Assembly: GCA_039029455.1 (NCBI GenBank)
Contig: JBCCGE010000150.1
Coordinates: 1 to 5,468 of the forward strand
DNA: 5,468 bases
Reading direction: 5' to 3'
From: JBCCGE01 sp039029455
GTDB lineage: Bacteria > Pseudomonadota > Gammaproteobacteria > Arenicellales > Poriferihabitantaceae
Made by a program: the position numbers and the translations under genes. This document shows, one piece after another, positions 1 through 5,392 of the stretch; positions within the stretch are counted from its first letter, which is position 1; each line of letters opens with the position of its first letter. The notes beneath the pieces were generated by a model. It was given only the letters and a program-made list of their open reading frames with translations. It searched no databases and was not told where the DNA came from.

Positions 1-800
1 AAGATCGGGTTGGTGTCCCGCTTCTCCTGCGGTCTTCCAGGAGAATGCAGCTCACTAGAGAAGGTGAGAGCTTTCTGCCCCGGGTCGTCTCACTGTTGGC
101 GGAGGGCGAGCAGTTGCTGGCGCACGCTGAACAGAAACAGTCTGAACCGGGTGGGACTGTGAGGATTGCGATGACACCGGACTTTGGCAAGCGGGTCGTG
201 TCTGAGGTATTTCCACTGTTTGCCGAGCAGTTACCTGATATCAGACTGCAGGCCAAGCTGGGGTTCGATTTTGAAGATATTCAGGATCCATCGTTTGATC
301 TCGCCATTCGCCTGGGTAGCGTTAACGACGACAATCTGGTGGCGTTGAAACTGGGTGCGTTTCGGCGGCTGGCGGTAGTCAGTCCGGACGATCTGCGCTC
401 GACCCCCGTGAATAGACCAGAGGATCTGGCCGCTCTCGATGCGATTGTATTTGGCAGTCGTGGCAATGAACGAATCTGGACATTCGGCGCAGAGAACCCG
501 TCAACTCCGCCCGTAAACGTCGCTGTTTCGGGTCGATACGCCGTCGACAGTTTTGAACTCTGTGCCGCTCTGGCGGCCGCCGGGAAAGGGGTCGCGTATG
601 TGCCGGAATTTGTGGCCAGACCGTATATCGAGCGTGGAGTGCTGCGGGAAATTCTCCCCGGATGGGCATCAAAACCCACCCCGGCCTTTCTGGTGTATCG
701 CTTTGGGGCTGATCGAGTGACACGTATCGCGGCTGCGCTGAAGTTACTTCGACAGGAAGTCCCGAAACTGTTCGATCAGGCTGAGTCACGACGGGATTAA
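1..800 (+). CDS. LysR-family transcriptional regulator, 5' end cut by window edge
   Basis: The reading frame is open from base 3, and the residues before the first ATG (position 45) already match the LysR family: GVPLLLRSSRRMQLTREGE is the usual end of the N-terminal helix-turn-helix domain (commonly 'GVPLFxRxxRxxxLTxAG'). The ATG at 45 is therefore internal, and roughly 40 N-terminal residues lie outside the window. About 265 residues are visible. A linker helix (FLPRVVSLLAEGEQLLAHAE) follows, then the periplasmic-binding-protein-like effector domain, starting at GGTVRIAMTPDFG and including FDLAIRLGSV and the second-lobe segment ALAAAGKGVAYVPEFVA. Members bind DNA as oligomers in the cytoplasm and respond to a small-molecule co-inducer. 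The effector here cannot be told from sequence. LysR proteins often control a divergent neighbour, which would lie off the left edge. A terminator-like hairpin separates this gene from the dehydrogenase downstream, so it need not regulate it. Confidence 0.93.
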   Translation, partial: DRVGVPLLLRSSRRMQLTREGESFLPRVVSLLAEGEQLLAHAEQKQSEPGGTVRIAMTPDFGKRVVSEVFPLFAEQLPDIRLQAKLGFDFEDIQDPSFDLAIRLGSVNDDNLVALKLGAFRRLAVVSPDDLRSTPVNRPEDLAALDAIVFGSRGNERIWTFGAENPSTPPVNVAVSGRYAVDSFELCAALAAAGKGVAYVPEFVARPYIERGVLREILPGWASKPTPAFLVYRFGADRVTRIAAALKLLRQEVPKLFDQAESRRD

Positions 801-823
801 CCAGATTTGGGTTTTCGGACTAC

Positions 824-857
824 GGTTCTGCTCGCGCGCCGGAGAGCCAACCTTTTT
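824..857 (+). terminator. Probable rho-independent terminator after the LysR gene
   Basis: An interrupted stem pairs GGTT (824-827) with AACC (849-852) and GCTC (830-833) with GAGC (844-847). A small internal loop (CT opposite C) separates the two, and the loop is GC-rich. Five T residues follow at once (853-857). It starts 24 bases after the LysR stop codon. Stem plus T-tract is the standard intrinsic terminator layout, but the broken stem makes it only moderately strong. Confidence 0.5.
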
Positions 858-865
858 CCAACCTT
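847..865 (+). repeat. Direct repeat CCAACCTT x2, 11-bp period
   Basis: CCAACCTT occurs at 847-854 and again at 858-865, so equivalent bases are 11 bp apart, about one helical turn. The first copy overlaps the terminator's 3' arm and T-tract, which may partly explain its sequence. The spacing would suit an activator contacting one DNA face upstream of the aldehyde dehydrogenase promoter. No known binding site is recognised. Confidence 0.35.
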
Positions 866-884
866 GCTTTGCTAGGCTCGTTTC

Positions 885-901
885 AAGGGCCTGAGGTTGC
901 T
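885..901 (+). promoter_or_regulatory. Weak -24/-12 (sigma-54-like) promoter candidate for the aldehyde dehydrogenase
   Basis: AAGGGCCTGAGGTTGCT places GG (887-888) and GC (899-900) at the correct 12-base offset for a -24/-12 element. It ends in a full TTGCT, as in the consensus TGGCAC-N5-TTGCW. The -24 half is poor: A replaces the T before GG, and GCC replaces CAC. Transcription would start near 911-913 and give a leader of about 45 bases. No convincing -35/-10 pair for sigma-70 was found in 858-940. This is a candidate only. Confidence 0.25.
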
Positions 902-931
902 GTAAACACTCGGGCATTCCGCACAAACACA

Positions 932-951
932 CCATATCTGATATGGAGGAG
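932..951 (+). promoter_or_regulatory. Shine-Dalgarno GGAGGAG with an overlapping small hairpin
   Basis: GGAGGAG (945-951) lies six bases before the ATG at 958, ideal spacing, and this decides that start over the ATG at 943, which lies partly inside the SD. Just upstream, CCATAT (932-937) and ATATGG (941-946) form a perfect 6-bp inverted repeat around CTG. Its 3' arm shares the first two G residues of the SD. The hairpin is AU-rich and probably weak, so any effect on translation is speculative. Confidence 0.7.
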
Positions 952-957
952 AATCTT

Positions 958-2475
958 ATGCAGTACGCTAATCCCAACACAGACGGCTCAGTCGTATCGT
1001 TCAAGGATCAGTACGAAAATTACATCGGCGGCAAATGGGTAGCGCCCGTTGACGGTGAATACTTCGACAATATCTCGCCCGTAAACGGTCAGCCGTTTTG
1101 CCGCATTCCCCGCTCCAAAGCGGCCGACATTGAGCTGGCTCTTGATGCGGCGCACGCCGCCAAGGACGAATGGGGCGGCAAATCCATCACCGAACGCTCC
1201 AATATCATCCTCAAAGTCGCGGACAAAATGGAGGAAAACCTTGAGGCGCTGGCGGTTGCTGAAACCTGGGACAACGGCAAAGCCATTCGGGAAACACTCA
1301 ATGCGGATCTGCCGCTGTGTGTTGATCATCTACGCTACTACGCAGGATGTATCCGTGGTCAGGAAGGCAAAATCAGTGAAATAGACGGCAATACCATCGC
1401 CTACCATTTCCATGAACCTTATGGGGTTGTTGGACAGATTATCCCGTGGAACTTTCCTTTGCTGATGGCGGTATGGAATTTTGCGCCGGCTATCGTTGCA
1501 GGTAACTGTGTCGTGCTGAAACCTGCGGAGCAGACCCCTGCGACTATTTTGATGCTGATGGAAATGGTCGGTGATCTTTTACCGCCCGGTGTACTGAATG
1601 TGGTCAATGGATATGGCGAGGAGGCCGGGCACGCGCTGGCGTCCAATACCCGCATTGCCAAGGTGGCTTTCACGGGCTCCACACCGGTCGGCGAGCACAT
1701 CCTCAAATGCGCAGCCGACAACCTGATTCCGGCAGGCGTTGAGCTGGGTGGTAAATCACCTAACATTTACTTCTCCGATGTAATGGATCATGAAGATGAT
1801 TATGTGAGTAAGTGCGTTGAAGGTACCGTGCTCGCGTTTTTCAATCAGGGTGAAGTCTGCACCTGTCCATCGCGACTCTTGGTCGAGGAATCCATGTACG
1901 AACCGTTTATGAAGATGGTGCTGGAACGCGCGGGCAAAATCAGCCGCGGCAATCCGCTCGATACCGACGTTATGGTCGGAGCTCAGGTGTCAGAAGAGCA
2001 GTTCGATCGCATCCTGAACTACATTAACATCGGTATGGAAGAAGGAGCCGAGGTTATTACCGGCGGAAAGGTGGCGAGCGTTGCGGGGTATGACGGTGGT
2101 TACTATATTGAACCTACACTGCTTAAAGGCAGTAACAATATGCGGGTCTTTCAGGAAGAGATATTCGGTCCGGTTGTGTCAGTGACTACATTTAAAGATG
2201 AAGCCGAGGCCCTCTCCATTGCCAACGATACGGACTACGGCCTCGGGGCTGGCGTCTGGACCCGAGACATGAACAGAGCGTATAGAATGGGACGCGGTAT
2301 TCAGGCCGGTAGAGTCTGGACCAACTGTTATCACCTCTACCCGGCACATGCCGCATTCGGCGGATATAAAAAATCCGGTATCGGGCGTTACACCCATAAG
2401 GTGGCGCTGGAAAACTATCAGCAGACTAAGAACCTGCTGGTTAGCTACGATACCAGTCCGCTCGGATTCTTCTGA
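958..2475 (+). CDS. exaC: NAD-dependent aldehyde dehydrogenase, ExaC/AldB (acetaldehyde dehydrogenase) group
   Basis: This cytoplasmic enzyme oxidises aldehydes to carboxylic acids with NAD(P)+. The 505-residue length matches the ExaC/AldB group (about 506), as do the N-terminal YIGGKWVAPVDGEYF and the terminal LLVSYDTSPLGFF. Catalytic features are all present: Asn165 in PWNFPL (oxyanion hole), Lys188 in VLKPAEQTP (cofactor), FTGSTPVG (Rossmann loop), general base Glu262 in VELGGKSPN, nucleophile Cys301 in NQGEVCTCPSR, and Glu401 in EEIFGPV. A second cysteine two residues after the nucleophile is usual in this group. The start at 958 is set by the SD at 945-951; the ATG at 943 would add five residues and overlap that SD. 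Relatives act on acetaldehyde in ethanol breakdown (exaC, aldB). The substrate here is inferred by family, and other short aldehydes are possible. A GAF-domain regulator of a type often found beside such genes lies 1.3 kb downstream. Confidence 0.96.
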   Translation: MQYANPNTDGSVVSFKDQYENYIGGKWVAPVDGEYFDNISPVNGQPFCRIPRSKAADIELALDAAHAAKDEWGGKSITERSNIILKVADKMEENLEALAVAETWDNGKAIRETLNADLPLCVDHLRYYAGCIRGQEGKISEIDGNTIAYHFHEPYGVVGQIIPWNFPLLMAVWNFAPAIVAGNCVVLKPAEQTPATILMLMEMVGDLLPPGVLNVVNGYGEEAGHALASNTRIAKVAFTGSTPVGEHILKCAADNLIPAGVELGGKSPNIYFSDVMDHEDDYVSKCVEGTVLAFFNQGEVCTCPSRLLVEESMYEPFMKMVLERAGKISRGNPLDTDVMVGAQVSEEQFDRILNYINIGMEEGAEVITGGKVASVAGYDGGYYIEPTLLKGSNNMRVFQEEIFGPVVSVTTFKDEAEALSIANDTDYGLGAGVWTRDMNRAYRMGRGIQAGRVWTNCYHLYPAHAAFGGYKKSGIGRYTHKVALENYQQTKNLLVSYDTSPLGFF

Positions 2476-2489
2476 TCCGTTAGCGAAGT

Positions 2490-2516
2490 AGCGGGACGGG
2501 AACCAACCGTCCCGCT
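2490..2516 (+). terminator. Perfect 10-bp hairpin after the aldehyde dehydrogenase, probable terminator
   Basis: AGCGGGACGG (2490-2499) and CCGTCCCGCT (2507-2516) are exact reverse complements around a 7-base loop (GAACCAA). The hairpin starts 14 bases after the dehydrogenase stop. The stem is GC-rich and strong, but the following sequence (GATTCGATTTATTG) has only scattered T residues, so termination may be incomplete. The hairpin could instead act as an mRNA 3'-end stabiliser. It ends 11 bases before the start codon of the next gene. Confidence 0.6.
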
Positions 2517-2527
2517 GATTCGATTTA

Positions 2528-3526
2528 TTGCATACCCCACCATTTTCAGCAGGCGCATTCAGGGCACTTGGCGAAGAGTTTGCTTCGGCCACGGTGGTGG
2601 CGTCCCTGGTCAATCCGCAAATTGAGCGAATTAATCGCGCACTGGTCGAGACGCTGAGATTGTCATCAGCCGAGCTGCCGGAGGATGATTTCAAACGTAT
2701 CTTCAGCGGCAACGACCGAGACGCAAATACAAATGCCTTTGCGCAGGCCTACGCCGGACATCAGTTCGGAAACTTTAACCCCTTTCTGGGTGATGGCAGA
2801 ACAGCAACTATTGGCGATATTCAGTTCGACAATCAAACTATGGAAGTGCAATTCAAGGGCAGCGGTAAAACGCCGTATGGTTTTCGTTCGGACGGCCGGC
2901 TGGGTGTGGAAGAAGGGGGGCACGAGTTTGACCTCTGCGAAAAGCTGAGCGCGCTGAATGTCCCGGTTTCAAAATGCCTCTGCCTTCTCAGTGGTGACGA
3001 TCAGGTTTACCGAAGTGGTTTCCAGCGTTCCGCTGTGTTGACCCGACTTGCACCTACACATGTTCGTTTTGGCACATTTGAGTTGTGTTTTTTTCGTCGC
3101 AATACGGCCGATCTTAAAACTCTGGCTGACTTTGTAATCGCTCGTTGTTTTCCGGAACTTGATGCAGAACCAGATGACGACAATCGTTACTACCTGTTTC
3201 TCGACAAGGTGATCACACGCACGGCCGAATTGATTGCGGCGTGGATGTCGTCCGATTTTGTACACGGCATGATGAATACGGACAATATGTCAATAGTTGG
3301 CATTACCCTGGATTTAAGTGAATCCCGTTTTCTTTCAGACGATCGGGAGCGGTCGTCCCGCATAGAATTGCGAATGCGAGAGCGTTATCAGTACGACAAT
3401 CAACCCACTATAGGTTTGTGGAATTGCAATGTTCTGGCCCGCGCACTCTCTCCGATTATTCCGGAACACAGGATTCGCGATGCTTTGAGCCGCTACGAAG
3501 CGACTTATCTGAAGGCAGCTGGCTGA
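2528..3526 (+). CDS. Short, divergent SelO/YdiU-family protein (pseudokinase-fold protein adenylyltransferase)
   Basis: SelO proteins have a protein-kinase-like fold and transfer AMP from ATP to protein Ser/Thr/Tyr; they are linked to redox stress. Family hallmarks seen: AYAGHQFGNFNP (74-85), LGDGR (87-91), QFKGSGKTPY (108-117), TRLAPTHVRFGTFE (172-185), HGMMNTDNMSIVGITLD (246-262), QPTIGLWN (292-299). Residues matching the known active site are kept: Lys110, Glu133, Arg173, Arg180, Asp252, Asn253, Asp262. Oddities: the near-invariant 'RSSIREF' reads VEEGGHEF, and 'DYGPxGFxD...NHSDxxGRY' reads DLSESRFLSDD...RERY with spacing kept. The protein ends at 332 residues, against about 480 normally, so the C-terminal region with the family's redox-active cysteine is missing. 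None of it was found in the following bases. The start is TTG with no clear SD, chosen because family similarity (PFSAGAFRALGEEF) begins there and a stop lies at 2516-2518. It could be a distinct short subfamily or a decaying copy; the intact frame and active site favour the former. Confidence 0.85.
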   Translation: MHTPPFSAGAFRALGEEFASATVVASLVNPQIERINRALVETLRLSSAELPEDDFKRIFSGNDRDANTNAFAQAYAGHQFGNFNPFLGDGRTATIGDIQFDNQTMEVQFKGSGKTPYGFRSDGRLGVEEGGHEFDLCEKLSALNVPVSKCLCLLSGDDQVYRSGFQRSAVLTRLAPTHVRFGTFELCFFRRNTADLKTLADFVIARCFPELDAEPDDDNRYYLFLDKVITRTAELIAAWMSSDFVHGMMNTDNMSIVGITLDLSESRFLSDDRERSSRIELRMRERYQYDNQPTIGLWNCNVLARALSPIIPEHRIRDALSRYEATYLKAAG

Positions 3527-3551
3527 CGATTCGAGTTAAACCTGCATAATT

Positions 3552-3571
3552 TTGCATGGGATCATGCGCAA
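3552..3571. repeat. Imperfect dyad TTGCATG / CATGCgCAA
   Basis: TTGCATG (3552-3558) faces CATGCGCAA (3563-3571) across GGAT. GCATG/CATGC pair exactly, and TTG/CAA add three more pairs if one G (3568) is bulged. It lies 25 bases after the SelO-like stop. There is no T-tract, so an operator is at least as likely as a terminator. Confidence 0.4.
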
Positions 3572-3618
3572 TAAGACCCGCGCAATGCCACGGTATAGAT
3601 CCTTCAGACCACAGCACA

Positions 3619-3655
3619 AGTAAAACAGTGTTAGAGTACTCTGTCCGGTTTTACT
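3619..3655. repeat. Nested dyad: AGTAAAAC ... AGAGTACTCT ... GTTTTACT
   Basis: The outer arms AGTAAAAC (3619-3626) and GTTTTACT (3648-3655) are exact reverse complements. A 10-bp perfect palindrome, AGAGTACTCT (3633-3642), lies between them, with its centre within half a base of the outer centre. Concentric symmetry over 37 bp is typical of operators bound by dimers or tetramers. It sits about 125-160 bp upstream of the regulator's start, so autoregulation is a reasonable inference. Confidence 0.45.
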
Positions 3656-3767
3656 GTTGAGACGGCTTTCGCGCTCACCCTCTGGAGTATTTTGCGAGAG
3701 CCGATGGTTCACGCTGTGGGTGTGTCTACTTGTTTGTGGACATACGTCAATCTGTGCAAGTACTAGT

Positions 3768-3772
3768 GGGGG
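3768..3772 (+). promoter_or_regulatory. G-rich ribosome binding site favouring the GTG start at 3780
   Basis: GGGGG (3768-3772) lies seven bases before GTG at 3780-3782. It is an imperfect SD, but correctly placed. It supports the GTG start over the upstream TTG at 3657, which would add 41 residues unlike any regulator N-terminus. The nearby ATG at 3778 is followed at once by TGA in its own frame and cannot be used. Confidence 0.4.
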
Positions 3773-3779
3773 CATTGAT

Positions 3780-4946
3780 GTGAAAACAAGTTCTCTGGCC
3801 CAGCGACGGAGTGCCATCGAAAATCTGCGTGCCCGTTTTGACGGACGATCAGTGTCCGATCGAAACCGTGTGGTGTCTGCGGATATTCTAAACTCGTGGA
3901 GACGTAGTGCAGCTGCGGTGAATCCGCAGTTTCAATGTGCACCAAGAGACGAAGAATACGAGGTTCGATCGATCTGGCAACAGTCGCCGTTGTCACTGGC
4001 ATCGAGAGGCGAGTTGGATAATCTGACCCAGCTGGTCAATGAAGGGCACTATGTTGCCGCAATTTCGGACTGCAGTGGGCGATTGTTGTGGACCCGATCA
4101 AGCACATATATGAGATCGCGAGCCGAAAACCTGAATTTCATCCAGGGCGGTCATTGGGACGAGCGTTCGGTGGGCACAAACGCGGTTGGACTCTCGGTAA
4201 AACTTAGACGCCCGGTAACTGTGTTTTCAAGTGAGCATTATTCGCCGTTTGTCCAGGATTGGGTGTGTTATGCCGCGCCCATTATGCAATCACAGACCGG
4301 GGAGTGCGTCGGCGTTCTTGATATTTCAACGACGTGGGAAAAGCACACGCCACTGGGTGAGTCTGCGACCACCCAGATTGCCAATTCTATTGCCGAGGGT
4401 TTGCCCGTTTTTGGGCCTCGTGCAGAATTGGAGGTGTATGCCCTTGGGCAACCGCGCATCGTGTTTCGAGGAAACGATATCAGGTTACCACTGCGTCAGC
4501 TTGAAATTCTGTGTCTTCTTGCGCTGAATCCCGATGGCATTGACCTCGAGAATCTGTATCTGCAGCTGTACAGCGACAGCCGACACTCAATGTCGACACT
4601 GAAATCCGACGTTTCGAATCTGCGCCGACGTCTGGGTGGTGAAATCGGATCGAGACCGTATCGTCTTACTGTTGGCGTCTGGGCGGATTTTGTTGATATC
4701 TGGAAGCAACTCACAGCCAGACGATGGACTGATGCGCAATCGATTTATCGCGGCAGTTTATTGCCTAAGTCTGACGCGCCCGGTCTGCGGGAGTGGCGCA
4801 ATTGCGTCGATGCACACATGGACGCTTGTTTGCATCGAGCGGAGTCGTATTCAACAGGCGCTCAAACCAATGCCGGCGCGATCTATCCCGAGATTGAGTC
4901 ATCGTTCGACTATTCGTCCCGCATTATTCACCGAATGCGCAGCTAA
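3780..4946 (+). CDS. GAF-domain transcriptional regulator with AcoR-like sensor and winged-helix/SARP-like output
   Basis: A likely cytoplasmic regulator of 388 residues from the GTG start. The N-terminal half follows the sensor part of AcoR-type activators: DILNSWRRS (35-43), then a GAF domain at about 70-205 with VAAISDCSGRLLW (92-104), ERSVGTNAVGLSV (128-140), SSEHYSPFVQDWVCYAAPI (150-168) and GVLDIST (178-184). The AAA+ ATPase and Fis-type HTH that normally follow are absent. Instead, residues about 215-305 look like an OmpR/SARP-type winged helix (RLPLRQLEILCLLALNPDGI, then TLKSDVSNLRRRLG and PYRLTV). A helical tail contains YRGSLLPKSDAPGLREWR (323-340), reminiscent of the start of a BTAD region. 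Regulators of this layout are known to me mainly from actinobacteria, often beside aldehyde dehydrogenases, so control of the upstream dehydrogenase is the leading inference. Without AAA+ it cannot itself remodel sigma-54 polymerase. The ligand is unknown. The final 35 or so residues match nothing I recognise. Confidence 0.85.
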   Translation: MKTSSLAQRRSAIENLRARFDGRSVSDRNRVVSADILNSWRRSAAAVNPQFQCAPRDEEYEVRSIWQQSPLSLASRGELDNLTQLVNEGHYVAAISDCSGRLLWTRSSTYMRSRAENLNFIQGGHWDERSVGTNAVGLSVKLRRPVTVFSSEHYSPFVQDWVCYAAPIMQSQTGECVGVLDISTTWEKHTPLGESATTQIANSIAEGLPVFGPRAELEVYALGQPRIVFRGNDIRLPLRQLEILCLLALNPDGIDLENLYLQLYSDSRHSMSTLKSDVSNLRRRLGGEIGSRPYRLTVGVWADFVDIWKQLTARRWTDAQSIYRGSLLPKSDAPGLREWRNCVDAHMDACLHRAESYSTGAQTNAGAIYPEIESSFDYSSRIIHRMRS

Positions 4947-4975
4947 AATTCTGATCCTTCCGGCGTGTTGTTCGG

Positions 4976-5293
4976 ATGAAATTGAAGTCTGATCGAAACA
5001 CTTCTATTGCAGATTGCATGAAACACCTTCCCGATTATGTTACCGCCTATCGTCGCACACCCGATTTCACCGATGAATCTGTGCCAAAAGGGCTGTTGAA
5101 CGACCACAACACGGCTGAAGGTGTGTGGGGCAAGATTGTGATTCTTGAAGGTGAACTGGAATACACAATCCAGGAGCCGGATGTTGAAGTTTTGGTACTG
5201 ACGCCACAACGGCATGGTGTCGTTGAGCCTGAAATTCGACACCACATCAAACCACTCGGCGCAGTTCTTTTTTATGTGGAGTTTCACCGCTAG
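4976..5293 (+). CDS. DUF1971 (YeaR / TehB N-terminal-like) small cupin-like protein
   Basis: A protein of 105 residues, or 91 if translation begins at the in-frame ATG at 5018. It has the DUF1971 pattern throughout: LPDYVTAYRRTPDFTDESVPKGLL (18-41), a central H-N-T-A-E-GVWGKIVILEGELEYTI stretch (44-65), and EPEIRHHIKPLGAVLFYVEFHR (84-105) to the end. The domain is a small beta-barrel (cupin-like) fold. Relatives include E. coli YeaR, expressed under nitrate/nitric oxide, and the N-terminal part of some tellurite-resistance TehB proteins; the biochemical role is not established. Histidines 44, 89 and 90 could bind metal, by analogy with cupins. It begins 29 bases after the GAF regulator, so co-transcription is likely. 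Neither start has a clear SD. The domain match begins at about residue 17, so the shorter form is equally acceptable. Confidence 0.82.
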   Translation: MKLKSDRNTSIADCMKHLPDYVTAYRRTPDFTDESVPKGLLNDHNTAEGVWGKIVILEGELEYTIQEPDVEVLVLTPQRHGVVEPEIRHHIKPLGAVLFYVEFHR

Positions 5294-5392
5294 TGCGCAT
5301 GTAGTTCGGATTTTGGAATCCTCGTGAATCGCGAGTCGAGCTCGGTGATTGTATGCATGACTTGATCGCGGACTGATGCGGTAATTGAAACT

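Larger units (their letters stand above)
3527..3779. other. Intergenic control region between the SelO-like gene and the GAF regulator
   Basis: These 253 bases hold no convincing gene. The frame of the downstream regulator is open back to a TTG at 3657, but the encoded segment resembles no regulator N-terminus. The region has two dyad symmetries (3552-3571 and 3619-3655) and TGCAT repeated 10 bp apart (3543-3547, 3553-3557). A TATAGA (3594-3599) resembles a -10 box but lacks a good -35 at the right spacing. The region most likely carries the promoter and operator of the regulator gene. Confidence 0.5.

Noticed and set aside
45..47. ATG at 45 as the start of the LysR gene
   Set aside because: The frame is open further upstream and the residues before it match the LysR helix-turn-helix end, so this ATG is internal.
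379..789. Antisense open frames opposite the LysR gene
   Set aside because: Composition is arginine- and proline-rich as expected for shadow frames, with no recognisable domain; the sense strand is clearly the LysR effector domain.
943..957. ATG at 943 as the aldehyde dehydrogenase start
   Set aside because: It overlaps the Shine-Dalgarno that serves ATG 958, and the family N-terminus (MxYAxPxT) starts at 958.
2179..2712. Antisense open frame of 177 residues spanning the dehydrogenase/SelO junction
   Set aside because: It crosses two well-supported sense genes and a terminator hairpin and shows no family similarity.
3263..3410. Compensating frameshifts explaining the altered DYGPxGF/NHSD segment of the SelO-like protein
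   Set aside because: Reading the alternative frames did not restore the canonical motif and gave stops; segment length is preserved, so substitution is the simpler explanation.
3527..3656. A detached C-terminal SelO fragment downstream of the stop
   Set aside because: No frame in this stretch reads the expected continuation (such as a KLGL-type motif); the stretch looks regulatory.
3657..3779. A 41-residue N-terminal extension of the GAF regulator from TTG 3657, with a signal-peptide-like hydrophobic stretch (WFTLWVCLLVC)
   Set aside because: A cytoplasmic DNA-binding regulator would not carry a secretion signal. The stretch matches no AcoR-type N-terminus, overlaps the promoter region, and a GTG with a G-rich SD lies at 3780.
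5294..5392. Terminator or small gene between the DUF1971 gene and the last open frame
   Set aside because: Only short palindromic scraps (for example CGAGCTCG at 5337-5344) occur, with no T-tract and no frame of useful length.
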